From positions 1 to 14,728 of the forward strand of contig FLMG01004669.1 of assembly GCA_900088475.1 (NCBI GenBank): 14,728 bases of DNA, written 5' to 3'. Positions within the stretch are counted from its first letter, which is position 1. Every line of letters starts with the position of its first letter. Source of the DNA: Hyphochytrium catenoides (Eukaryota > Sar > Hyphochytriomycetes > Hyphochytriales > Hyphochytriaceae). A program made the position numbers and the translations under genes. The notes beneath the pieces were generated by a model. The model did no database searches. It saw only the letters and a program-made list of their open reading frames with translations, and was not told the origin of the DNA. Positions 1 to 9,573 of the stretch are shown piece by piece.

Positions 1-329
1 AGAGAGAGAGAGAGAGAGAGAGAGACAAGATGGGCAAGGAGAAGGCGAGCAGATAAGGGAAAGAGGTAAAGTTGGTCACTAGACAAGAGTGTGCAGGCGT
101 TGTGCACAGTATTGATCCACTCCATGAATAGAGAACGGCAGAGAAGTCTAGACACACACAGAGAGGAAGACAGAAAGAAACAGAGAGAGAGAGACAGACA
201 GAGAGAGAGAGACAGACACAGAGAGAGAGGAGCGCGATAGAAGTTGAAGCTTCACACTTTGAATGAACAGCCGGCCCTTTGGCTTTGGCTTGCACAAGAA
301 AGTGATCCGTAGCGTGGCTTTCCTTCTAT
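1..329. repeat. Purine-rich (GA)n/(GACA)n flank downstream of the PYM gene
   Basis: A pure GA run fills the first 25 bases, and a mixed GA/GACA/CACA tract runs from about 150 to 232. No coding sequence is supported here. The stretch lies just past the PYM stop codon, so it should hold that gene's 3' untranslated region, where the transcript would be CT-rich. I see no AATAAA-type polyadenylation signal close to the stop. The interior (about 26-150) has no recognisable feature. Confidence 0.7.
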
Positions 330-1470
330 TTAAACACTTCTCTCCAGCTCCTCTATTTCTCTCTTCAGCTCTATCTCCCTTGCCAACTTCTTCTTCTGAT
401 CATCGTCAGGCACCACCTCGCCTTTCTCTACTTTGTCTCGCAGTTCTTTGATTTGCTTTAACTTCTTCTTCAAGGACTTGAGCTTCTTCTCTGGATCCTC
501 TGCTTTTGTTCCTGCTGCTATCTTATCTTCCTTGGCGTGTTGTCCTTCTTTCTCTTCTGCCACTTTGAGCTTGGATAAGCCCTCCGTGACCGCTCCAGCC
601 TTCCAAGGAGGGAGGGAGACCAAAGAATAAGGCGAGTCGAACCGGGAGAGAGAGAGAGAGAGAGAGACAACAGAGCAGGCCCATAAAAGAGTAGGATGCA
701 GAGGTGGCGCTGGTGCCCAAGGAACAAAGAAAGGATAAGAGGAGCACTGTCACCACCAAGAACACGAAGAAACAGCAAGCTGCCATATGTGAAAGGAGGA
801 GAAGCAGATCATAAAGGCACAACGCTAGGAGAGAAGGGACAGGCGCAGGTGAGCTTTGAGAGAGCTTTGAGTAGCAGCTGAGCAGGCAGAAGGAAACGTG
901 CAAAAGGATGCTACCTTTCCGTCCTCTCTCTCGACTTTATCCTTCTCTTCTTTCCTCTTTTGCTTTCTACTCTCATTCCTCCGTGCTGCCTTCGTCAATG
1001 GAGCCTTCGGAGCCGCAGCGGCGGACATTCCAGGTATTAGGCCAGGAATCGACGTCTGTGCCCGCCGAGCCTGCTCCTGTGGATGATCGATCAGACGGCG
1101 GCCACGAGCCAAACTCACGTCAGATACGTCAGATGAAGGCTGAAAGTTCATACCGACGCTGGTGCAGAAAGGGCGATGGAATTCTAAGAAGAGAAAGAGA
1201 AGTATAACTTTCGCCAAATAGCTTGGAGGGAGGACAAGGGCGAAGGGATGGGAGAAGGAGGCGGTCGGGAGGGGAGGAGAGAAGGGGCAGGTTTGTCAAT
1301 CCTACCCTGGAGGCACGGGTCTCAAATTTAGCTACTTCATCTTGCGGTACATAGCCAGCTCGGACTCTAATCGCTTTCCGCATGGTGCCATCGGGCCGTC
1401 TCGATCCTGGGATTATCTTATGGCCATCGTCGGCCTCGCTTGAACCTGAGGGAGGTCTCCTGTCCCCCAT
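330..1470 (-). CDS. PYM1: PYM/WIBG homologue (partner of Y14 and Mago), 3 exons, 219 aa
   Basis: The exons are 1470-1306, 1139-915 and 599-330 (stop included). All junctions are phase 0 with GT-AG introns of 166 and 315 nt. Exon 1 holds the N-terminal Mago/Y14-binding domain (residues about 19-50), with RRPDGTMRK and AGYVPQDEV, the family signature. Exon 2 carries a PGL-rich stretch and the basic segment [18 protein letters not shown] (about residue 103), matching the family's 'LSKTAKRN' block. Exon 3 ends in the charged helical module [19 protein letters not shown] (from about residue 167), which in the family binds the 40S ribosome. Total length is close to the human protein (about 204 aa). 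PYM is a cytoplasmic factor that strips exon junction complexes from mRNA during early translation. Inside exon 2, a perfect GTGAGT (1118-1113) and an AG at 1077 would allow an optional in-frame 42-nt intron. Identity is strong; the exact exon 2 start is slightly less sure. The gene is divergent from Nup43. Confidence 0.9.
648..667 (+). repeat. (GA)n microsatellite in PYM intron 2
   Basis: A GA run on the plus strand reads as CT on the PYM coding strand. It lies about 50 nt upstream of the exon 3 acceptor (AG at 601-600), as a long polypyrimidine stretch would. Confidence 0.8.
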
Positions 1471-2191
1471 ATTTCTACCTTGTTAGTGGGCTCTTCGTTG
1501 GCCCCTATTTAGCCTTAATCCACAGCTCTGCTCCTATATCTATAGCCTTCTCCTCCTCTTACAGGGTGAACCTTCAAGCTGAGCCCCAGCCCGGACTTGA
1601 GAATCTGGAGCTCGCTGTCGAGCAGTGGATTTCTTATTTTGAAGCTCCCAGATCCAAGAGAAAAGCCTCTGGAGAGACAGAGCCAGTTAAGACATAGAGC
1701 TAATAACTAAAGTTGGAAAGGAGATACACGGTCAAGAACAAGAGAGAGAAGTGATCAGTATTAGAGAATTACTGACGGGCACTCCCGATTTTATGAGAAG
1801 AAACAATTGCTCCGTGAATCATTGGTAAAATTGAAACTTCCGCCCGATGCTTTTTTACCTAAAGCAGTACCTTGATTTTCGAAGTGAAAGGAACCGTGAA
1901 AGCTTCACATTTGACGGTATTATCCTTAACTTTGAGATTTATTTTCGTGTTCAGCGATTTGCGCTCTGATGGCGCAGTTTTCTCAAGATTTGTTATGCCT
2001 GGTGAAGCTTTCTGAAGCGATTATCAAGAGCTTTGAGCCCTTAGCAGTCCATCATTGAGACTATTAGCGCCCAAATCGCTAAAGAAGGAGATAGAGAAGC
2101 TGATAGAGATACGCTGAGGCTGAGAAAGGTTACCGGGAAGTGTTAGTGCATTAGCCTTAGAGAGGGTCTTTGTATCAGAGGTACACTAGGA
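1471..2191. promoter_or_regulatory. Shared upstream region between divergent PYM and Nup43
   Basis: This 720-bp gap separates the PYM start codon (minus strand) from the Nup43 start codon (plus strand), so both promoters should lie here. From about 1780 to 2160 the DNA is less repetitive and more AT-rich. It holds an 8-bp inverted pair, AGCGATTT near 1954 and AAATCGCT near 2073. A near-palindromic GTGAAAGCTTCAC lies near 1896, and TGAAGCTTTCTGAAGC near 2000. No TATA box stands out at either start. The part up to 1697 also contains an unassigned plus-strand open frame (separate entry). The regulatory role is inferred only from gene orientation. Confidence 0.5.
1565..1697 (+). other. Possible exon or C-terminal coding fragment, unrecognised
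   Basis: A run of about 44 codons ends at a TAG (1695-1697) and follows an acceptor-like CTCCTCCTCTTACAG. The translation is hydrophilic and protein-like: it contains PQPGLENLELAVEQWISYFE and ends in a basic KRKASGETEPVKT tail. It has none of the Ser-Leu or Arg-Glu bias of the repeat shadows. Without splicing, the frame extends back to an ATG at 1440, overlapping the start of PYM on the other strand. I found no upstream exon in matching phase and do not recognise the family. It could be the last exon of an antisense-overlapping gene, a small protein, or chance. Confidence 0.3.
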
Positions 2192-5100
2192 ATGGGGCCT
2201 TATTTTGGCGAGGAGAGGAGCATCTCCAGTCCGTTCATCACATCTCCCTTTGCTGCCCAGACGGATGGACAATTGCGCTCAGGTCGTCGGTGGCGAAGTC
2301 CTGTCTCTTCTCCCCCTGCAGCGCCATCAAATATTGGTTCTCGGGAACTCAGGAGAAAGGAAGTGTCGTCATATTACGCGGGTCACAAGGTTAGTAGACA
2401 GAAGTCTTGCTGTCATCCTCTTCCTTCTTTCTTCTATTGGCCACATTTTCATCCTTTCGTTGCTCTTCTGTATGTCTTTGACCCTGCATGACCGACTATC
2501 TTCCACCTCCTGCCACCATTTATGACTCACGGGGTGTTCCTTTCCCTTGTCGCAGGTGAAATGCTTGGCGCTGTGCAGCCGCTTCTGGACAGGGAGAAGC
2601 AATGGTGATTTGGATTGTCCCCCAATCGCTACCGGTGGCTGGGATGCTGAGGTGCTAGATATCTCTCTCGCTCCCTCTGCGAGGAGAAGGCGTACCTCGC
2701 TTCTCTCTCCTTCTTTGTTTTCTCCTTTGGGATATCCTCTCTTTGCTGCTTCTTTGTTGTCTCTAGATTTCTCCAAATCACCGCCTCTTTCTCTAAATGT
2801 AGCTCGTCCTTTAACCCTCTTTTAAACTGTGCGTCTCTGCCCTTCGTTCCTCCTCTATCGTCCTCCCGTCGAGCAGAACCAGCCCGGCCTTGTCTTCCAC
2901 GTCTACCAGCCCAAGCTCCGAGCAGATCAGCAATGTCTCGAAGGGTAGGAAGGGCCCCTAAAGTCTGACCATAACTTCTACGTTTTTTATGAGATGTCCT
3001 TGGAGCTCTCCTCCTTCCTCTCTTGGACTGTGCATCCTGGGCTTGTAAGAAAAGCTGGGACAAAAATAGTCTTTCCTTAGAGATTCTTCGCACTTGTGTC
3101 ATCCTATCCACCGCAGCCACACCGTGTCCCTAGCTGCTTGTCTCTCTCCCTTGTTTCGGCGATCCTCACGATTCGCCTCTTAGGGAGTACATACCTATAG
3201 CGGAGATGGATGTGGATGGAGACGTGACGGACTTGAAGGTCAGATAACCTGCTCCGCGGCCCCACTGCTCAGCTCCACTCAAGTATCCAGCCCTCTTGTC
3301 CAATCCACTTCTCCAGTGTTTGCTTCAATAATTTAGTCCTGGACAAGCTTGATTGTCAAAGCTCCCTTTTTCTTTCTCTTTTCTTCTGCGGCACACAGCC
3401 TTATGGCTGATGGGTTGCGCCTAAGTTCTCTTCATCGAGCCTACGACCCTCCCCGTTGCTCTTCGGATCCCTGTCTATCCTCGGCGCTGACTTGTCATAT
3501 TAAGTTTGTTACGAGGAATGGGAACAACTTTCTACTCTACTCTTCTGGGCAAGGAGCAGTCGGCATCCTTAGGGTAGACGACGGAGGGGACGCGGGCAAT
3601 TTCCCCCGATTCTCCGAGCAGGTAACCAATAGAGGGGATCCTTGGTCACATGCCCTTGCTTTCTCTCTCCCGACTGCGTCTCTTTGCACCTTGTCAAGTT
3701 TGCCGTTCTTATATCTCTTTCCTTCGCTTCGCCTTTCTCACCAAATATGATCCTTAGACGCCGATGCCTTGGCACGACCTTCCCAAAAGCTATGTCACGG
3801 CAGTGGACGTCCTAGTGGAAGAGAATCGAGCGGTGGCTGTTACCGAAGAGGGAGCCATGGCCATGCTGGACCTCACAGGACCCATCCTGGGAAGAAAAGG
3901 TATGGCTCGACCTTGCTTCTCGGAAACGATTAAGCTATGAACCTGTTTCTATCTTCAACACCGCATCACCGCACTGCAATTAGCAATGGCATTGATCGTT
4001 TGTCTATGTGCCGCCTATACCTCTTCCCTCGTCGCACCTTAGAAGTGGACGGTTGCGCGCTGAACGCGGTGCGGTTCCAGAAGTCCTCAGATGTAGTGGT
4101 GACGGCCGGGTAAGTGTATGGCTTGGGAGCCTTGCTGCGCGCTCTGCCCTATCGCTTGTCGCTGGCTCCCTGCAGCTGGTGACACCCCTCCAAGACTATT
4201 CCCTTTGGGCTGCGGCGGCGTTCTGTCTTTGTGTCGTTCCGTGACGTGCTCTACTCCCTGCACCCTTGCCAGCTTTGTTCTAAAATGCATCTCGGCGGCC
4301 CTCTGTCGACTCTCCCCCTGCTTGGGAACGGAACAGGAGTAACCCTAGCAAACAGCTGCAGATATGGGACACATCGACTGGCCTGGGACAGTCACAACTG
4401 CAGTTCTGCGAGTAAGCTTCTAGCTTGACACTGCCTTCCCTCCTTTTTCCATCAGTGGCTTATGGTCCTAGCTCGCTACTAGAACCTCTTACATTCATAT
4501 TGCGCTATCCTCTCTCGTCTTGGTCGACCTCTCCACATCGAAGCTACAGGACCTCACTTCTTTGCTCCATCATTTGCTCATTTCGTGGCCCCCAAACATC
4601 AGCCCCAGTGATGGCGATTTTGTGTCGCTGTCTCTCCATCCCACGCGGCCCGAGATAATCGCTACAGGCTCTAGAGAAGGAAGAGTCACACTATGGGATC
4701 TGAGGGGCGGTGGTCCTCTTCTCACCCAGCCTCTTCACCTTGGAGCTGTCAACGACCTTCTGTTCCATCCCCTCTCTCCTGAAAAGCTCTACACAGCAGG
4801 CGCTGATGGCTCCCTGCTATGCTCATCGCTATCTCCCATAGTCTCGGAGTATACAGCGGTAAACAAACACATTTTTCTGTCTCCTCGGTCAGCCTCTCTT
4901 TAGCTGAGTCAGACTAATCGTCGGTCAATACCTTACAGGTCCCATCCTCTTCCACTTCCTTGGCCTGTTCTCCTCTTCCTCTTAACTGCCTGGCATACGA
5001 GGAGAGCACAGGACAGGTGAGAGACGCAGGAAAGAAAGAGAACGGGAAGACCGCAGCTGAGCGGTCGTCTAGAGAGAAGACACGGCTGCAATCCAACCAC

Positions 5101-5404
5101 TGCTTGCCTAATCTAACGTTGTTGTTCCTCTTGCCCTTCCCCTTCCTATCTGCTGCCCCAACTGCCCGACACAACTTCCCTCTTCTTTCCTGCACACTCG
5201 CTTCTGTCATCTAACTTATCCTCCCACGTCCCGCGCGCATCGATCGTCCTGTTCTGTCGCTTGGCACTGCTGTTTGGCCGTAACTGCTGTCATCTTCTTT
5301 TCTGGTCAACTCGACTCCCGCCTTCTACATGAAAGGTGGTCGTTGGTTCTGATGATGAGCACCTTCGGCTTTGCCCAGACCCAACCTCATCGACTCTTTT
5401 TTGA
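2192..5404 (+). CDS. NUP43: Nup43-type WD40 nucleoporin, 11 exons, 406 aa
   Basis: The exons are 2192-2389, 2556-2651, 2877-2944, 3184-3238, 3505-3621, 3758-3899, 4043-4109, 4337-4411, 4603-4858, 4939-5016 and 5336-5404. Their phases agree throughout and sum to 1221 nt; human Nup43 is 380 aa. The order of blocks follows Nup43: IATGGWD (about residue 90), DGDVTDLKFV (130-141), a VLVEENRAVAVTEEGAM strand pair (195-213), KQLQIWD (253-259), then HPTRPEIIATGSREGRVTLW ending at W304, then HPLSPEKLYTAGADGSLL, and a short C-terminal GSDDEHLRL. The expected role is a beta-propeller subunit of the Y-shaped Nup107-160 scaffold of the nuclear pore. The N-terminal 66 residues (exon 1) are poorly conserved, so the start at 2192 is tentative. 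The exon 2 donor (GTGCTA) and exon 5 acceptor (TTAAG) are weak sites chosen by phase and homology. The introns (80-319 nt) are CT-rich but lack long dinucleotide runs. Confidence 0.85.
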
Positions 5405-6208
5405 GAAATAGACTCTATTATAGGTCGCCTCTCCCTTTCACCACGAAACAACAAGCAAGCTATGGCCAGCCGAGAAAGGAAATCGATGTGCGTCCACTAA
5501 CAGGACAGATGCGATCAGGAGCTGGCTAGTACAAAGGTTCCCTTGCGACGGAGAGCAATGGAGGCAGGTCTGTCTTATTGAAAGCAAGAGACATGGCTCA
5601 TGCCTCAAGAGGTTGCTGTGCCCTGCACTGATGAAGGAGAACTAGGTTTCCTCGCTGTCGACAAGCTTCTGTCTCTTCCCGCACTCTCGTTCTTCCTTTT
5701 TGGCACTATGTAAAACTGCATTGAGGAAGATGTTGAGACGCTAGTGCCAAAAATGTAGCGTCACCTCAGCAGCTGCTAATGTAAGCTTAACTTCTAGATT
5801 GCGTTCTATATATACCTTTGCCTAGGCCGTGTCTATGCTCATTCCTAGGGCCACACATGCGAAGACAGAACAGAAATAGAGCAAGAAGAGAGATGCGAAA
5901 GCCGACTACTCTCCCCGACTCGATGTTTGGAGTTAGTTGTGCGCCTAGAGCTAAGGGGCTACGACAGCAAGCAAGACGGAGAAAGGAAGAGGCGAAGCAA
6001 GCAAATCACCGTCATTCTCTGTCAATTTATTCCAGGGTCGTCCTTGCTTGTCCTTGTACTCCTCTATTAGGAAGCAGACCCACAAGGCTGGGGATTGGAT
6101 TAGGCGTAGGAGACAGAGAGAAAGAAAACGAGAAAGAAATGAATGAGAAGCAAGCCTTCGTTAATCTGAGAAAAGGCCCTAACCCAGCCAGTGCATTGCC
6201 CTTTTCTT
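5405..6208. other. Convergent intergenic region between Nup43 and the metacaspase
   Basis: No coding sequence is supported. The region should contain the 3' untranslated regions of both converging genes. The only clear structure is a 12-bp perfect inverted repeat at 5697-5753 (separate entry). The 133-codon plus-strand frame at 5818-6219 has no recognisable domain, becomes repetitive and basic, and runs into the end of the metacaspase, so I do not call it a gene. Confidence 0.6.
5697..5753. repeat. 12-bp perfect inverted repeat (possible hairpin)
   Basis: The left arm TTTTTGGCACTA (5697-5708) is the exact reverse complement of TAGTGCCAAAAA (5742-5753), with a 33-nt spacer. It sits about 300 bp after the Nup43 stop and 460 bp past the metacaspase stop. 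It could form a cruciform or an RNA hairpin in either 3' region, or be the ends of a tiny decayed element. No target-site duplication is evident at the flanks. Confidence 0.7.
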
Positions 6209-8366
6209 CTAACAAATGAACGGCTTCTGCGCGTTGGTGGAGCTGCACTCCAGGCATGGATTCTGACTAAAGCCTTCCTTCGCCAGCTTGGCTCTGACAT
6301 TGGTCACGACTTCGTAGTAGGAGAGGTTCGGATTCTCTTTCAGGGTCGTTATAATGCCGTTTGTCAGTGCGCCAAAGGCTTGAGACTTATCTCCGCTGGG
6401 GCAGGCATCTGCGGAGGTCTCGTGGGACTGGCAGCCAGTGATCAAGACACCTTTATCGGGGTGAAGAGGGTCTTCTTGCTTCTTCGTGGCAGGTACCGGT
6501 TGGCTTAAAATGGAGTGCAAGAGAAGAGAAAGGTGTAAGGGTGATAGCAATATTGCAAAGAGGTCGGCAACAGTGAAAGAGACAGAGAGAGAGAGAGAGA
6601 GAGAGATCCCCAGGCAGGCAGAGACGGAAAAGAGGATGGAGAGGAGCAAGCTGCGTGTAGGTATAGAAAGATACTAAAACTTGGAGACACTAGCAGAGAG
6701 CACATCGAAAGAAGAGAGTTGCAACTGACAAGGAAAATGTTAAGAAGGGGAAAGGAGAGACAGAAAAAAATAACGTAAGGCTCCGGCAAGTCTAAGGCGC
6801 CGCAGGGTCAGGGAGGAACGCAAATCTGGGACCCAGACGATACGCTCAAGAAATAGAGGAGGAAAAGACGCTAGAGCGCTATAGACGGACAAAGGACTCT
6901 GGCATCTCAGTACCTCTTTCCCTTGGCAAACACCTCAAAAATCGTCTTGAAGTTGATGGGCTTGCCCTGCAGTGCAGAGAGCACAACGCCGCCAATGGCA
7001 AGGCCTAGCGCCGCGTTTCCTCCTCCTCCTCCTCCTCCTCCTCCGCTCCCGCCTCCTGCAGCTTGCATCAGGCCTCCCAAGGCGCCGCCAAGGCCTCCAG
7101 AAGAGTGTCCTCCGCCTCCGCCTCCTCCTCCTCCTGTTGCTGCACTCATCAGCCCACCTAGAGCTCCTCCGAGTCCTCCAGAAGAGTGATGCCCGCCACC
7201 TCCTGCTCCTCCCCCGCCTCCTCCCTGAAGAAGGCTGCCGATAGCTCCTCCAATCCCGCTCTTCTTCCCTTCTCCTCCTCCTCCTCCGCCGCCGCCGCCG
7301 CCTTGTAAGACAGAAGCGAGAGAGGTCATGTCAAAGCTTCTCTCTCCTCCTCCGTCTCCGCCTGACTGTCCAGCTTTGGCGAGGAGGTTGGCAACTTCTG
7401 AGTACTTGGGGCCAAACAGCTTCTCCAGGGATTTTCCGACCATCTTGCTGCTGTTCTCACCAAAGACGCCCTGCACCGAGACAAAGAGTGAGAGGAATGT
7501 GACGGTAGACAGAGAGAGAGAGAGAGAGAAAGAGAATGATGGGACCAAGAGATAGCAGGGAAGAAGCGAGAGAAGGATAAGAGAACGAGAGGCCCAAGAT
7601 GATGTCTTCTCTTCAAGTCTCTCTTCTCATTGTTATTGCTCCTGAGTGTAACCCTTTCTTCCTCACTTCGAGTCGTGCTCTCAGCGAGTTCTTGCTGTCC
7701 TTCTCTTTCGTCCTTCCTTTTTCTCTCAGATTGTCTCTCTCTATTTCTCTCCTTTTCTTTTGACTCTCTTCCTCTCTCTCTCTCTCGCTCTCGCTATCTT
7801 CTCAGCATACCTGCAAGGCTGTTCTGACGCCATTGACTGGAACGTCGACTCCGAGCTTCTCACTGAGGATCCGAGTCAGCTCATTCGTTGGAAGAGAACG
7901 GTTGCGGATGTTATGCGCTCCCACTTCTTGAACGGTGCAGCTCCTCCCGCCGCTGCCGCCAGCTATCCCGGACATTAGCTGCGAGAAGGAAGGACCGCCT
8001 CCTCCACCACCGCTATGGCCTGCGTCCGAACAGAGAGAGAGAGAGAGAGAGACAAGCCGACGAGAAAAAAGAGAGAGGTGAAAAGGCAACAAAAGTGAGT
8101 GAGAGACAGGGAGAGAGACAGGCAGGAGAGGCCCAGATGGGGAGACAGATCAAACGGGAAGATTACGTAAAGACTCTCACCCTCAGGGAGAAAGACAAAA
8201 GAGAGAGGAGAGAGGGGGAGAACCCATAGAAGACGATAGCAGAATTGAAGGGGAGAAGCCCATTGGCTGACAGAAGTAACGAAGAAGGAGAGAAAACACT
8301 CTGCTTAGAATCTGTTCTCTCTTGCTTCGAGGTCAAAGTGCTATCTTCTCAGCTTATTCTCTCGCA

Positions 8367-8404
<38 letters not shown>

Positions 8405-9222
8405 CGTCTCCTCTACCTCACCTCCAGCCTTCGGGCCCGTGATCTCAATCTGGCTGTGCTCCAGCATTCCTCCTGAGTGGCAGCAGTCGGCGATGAAGGT
8501 GAATTGCACTCCAGGAGAAAGAGGCTTCACAAGGTCGTGGAGATCATCATCCACAATAATGTTCATGTCCGTTGGACAGATCGCCTCGTCTTTCCCGTCT
8601 TCTTCTCTTCCATTCTCGGCCGGGACCTATTCGAGAAAAGAAGGGATCAGAAAAGGAGAGAGCGTGAGTGGATGAGGGAAGAGTGAGAGAGCAAGAGAGA
8701 GGAGAGAGAGAGAGAGAGAGAGAGCGAGAAGGACCGATGGGGTATTAGATGTAGTGAGAGAGAAAAATGAGAGAGAGACCAAAGGACAGAAGAGGAAGCA
8801 CACATAGTCATTGCAACTCTATCAAGAAAAGCGTTTGATTGCTCTTTATCTCTTTCATTCTCTGTCGCGCTCTGTGTCTCAATCTCTATTTCGCGCAGTT
8901 TAACTTTCCCTCTCCCGATCTGTTTCCTCCCCACCTTTCTCCCCCCTTCTCTCTCTCTCTCCAGCTCGTTTTCTTTCCTTCGGTTGTCTCTCATCCCCTC
9001 TCTCTCTCTCTCTCTTGTTCTCTCTCCTAATTACCTGCGTCCCATGACCTGAGAAGTGGAAGACGATGACGTCTCCATCCGTTGCGTCTCTGATCAGCTC
9101 TGCCAGTCTCTGCTTGATCGCCGCGCCTGTCGGCTTCTCATAGTTTGGATCTGTGTCAATCAGGACGCGGATGTCTTCCTCTCTGAAGCCCTTTAGCTCC
9201 ACCAGAAGACGCTAGGAGAGAC

Positions 9223-9278
<56 letters not shown>

Positions 9279-9537
9279 TTGAGTATAAAAAGAGAGAGAA
9301 AGTAACAGAGAAGCGAGAGTGCGATCAACAGAGAGAGAAAGAGTGAGAGAGAGAAAGAGAGAGAGATGGATGAAGGAAGGAGCAAGAGAAGAAGTCACTA
9401 CTACTGTTAGGGGCGAAGAGTGGAGAGACAGTTGGCCGAACGATGATGACAGACAGAGAGAGGTAGAGAAGGGGACTAGAGTGAGAGAGAGGGAGAGAAC
9501 AGGAAAGACGGAGACAGCGAGGGCTGAGGAGAGAGAG

Positions 9538-9573
<36 letters not shown>

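Noticed and set aside
632-645. tRNA-like B-box (GGTTCGACTC) on the minus strand in PYM intron 2
   Set aside because: No A-box or cloverleaf; the upstream sequence is CT repeat.
2629-3120. 163-codon basic minus-strand open frame across Nup43 introns
   Set aside because: Arg/Lys-rich shadow of CT-rich introns; Nup43 exons on the other strand explain the region.
5818-6219. 133-codon plus-strand open frame between Nup43 and the metacaspase
   Set aside because: No domain, no splice support, repetitive basic/acidic part; overlaps the metacaspase 3' end.
6923-7189. Proline-rich plus-strand open frame
   Set aside because: It is the antisense shadow of the poly-Gly region of metacaspase exon 5, which has homology and phase support.
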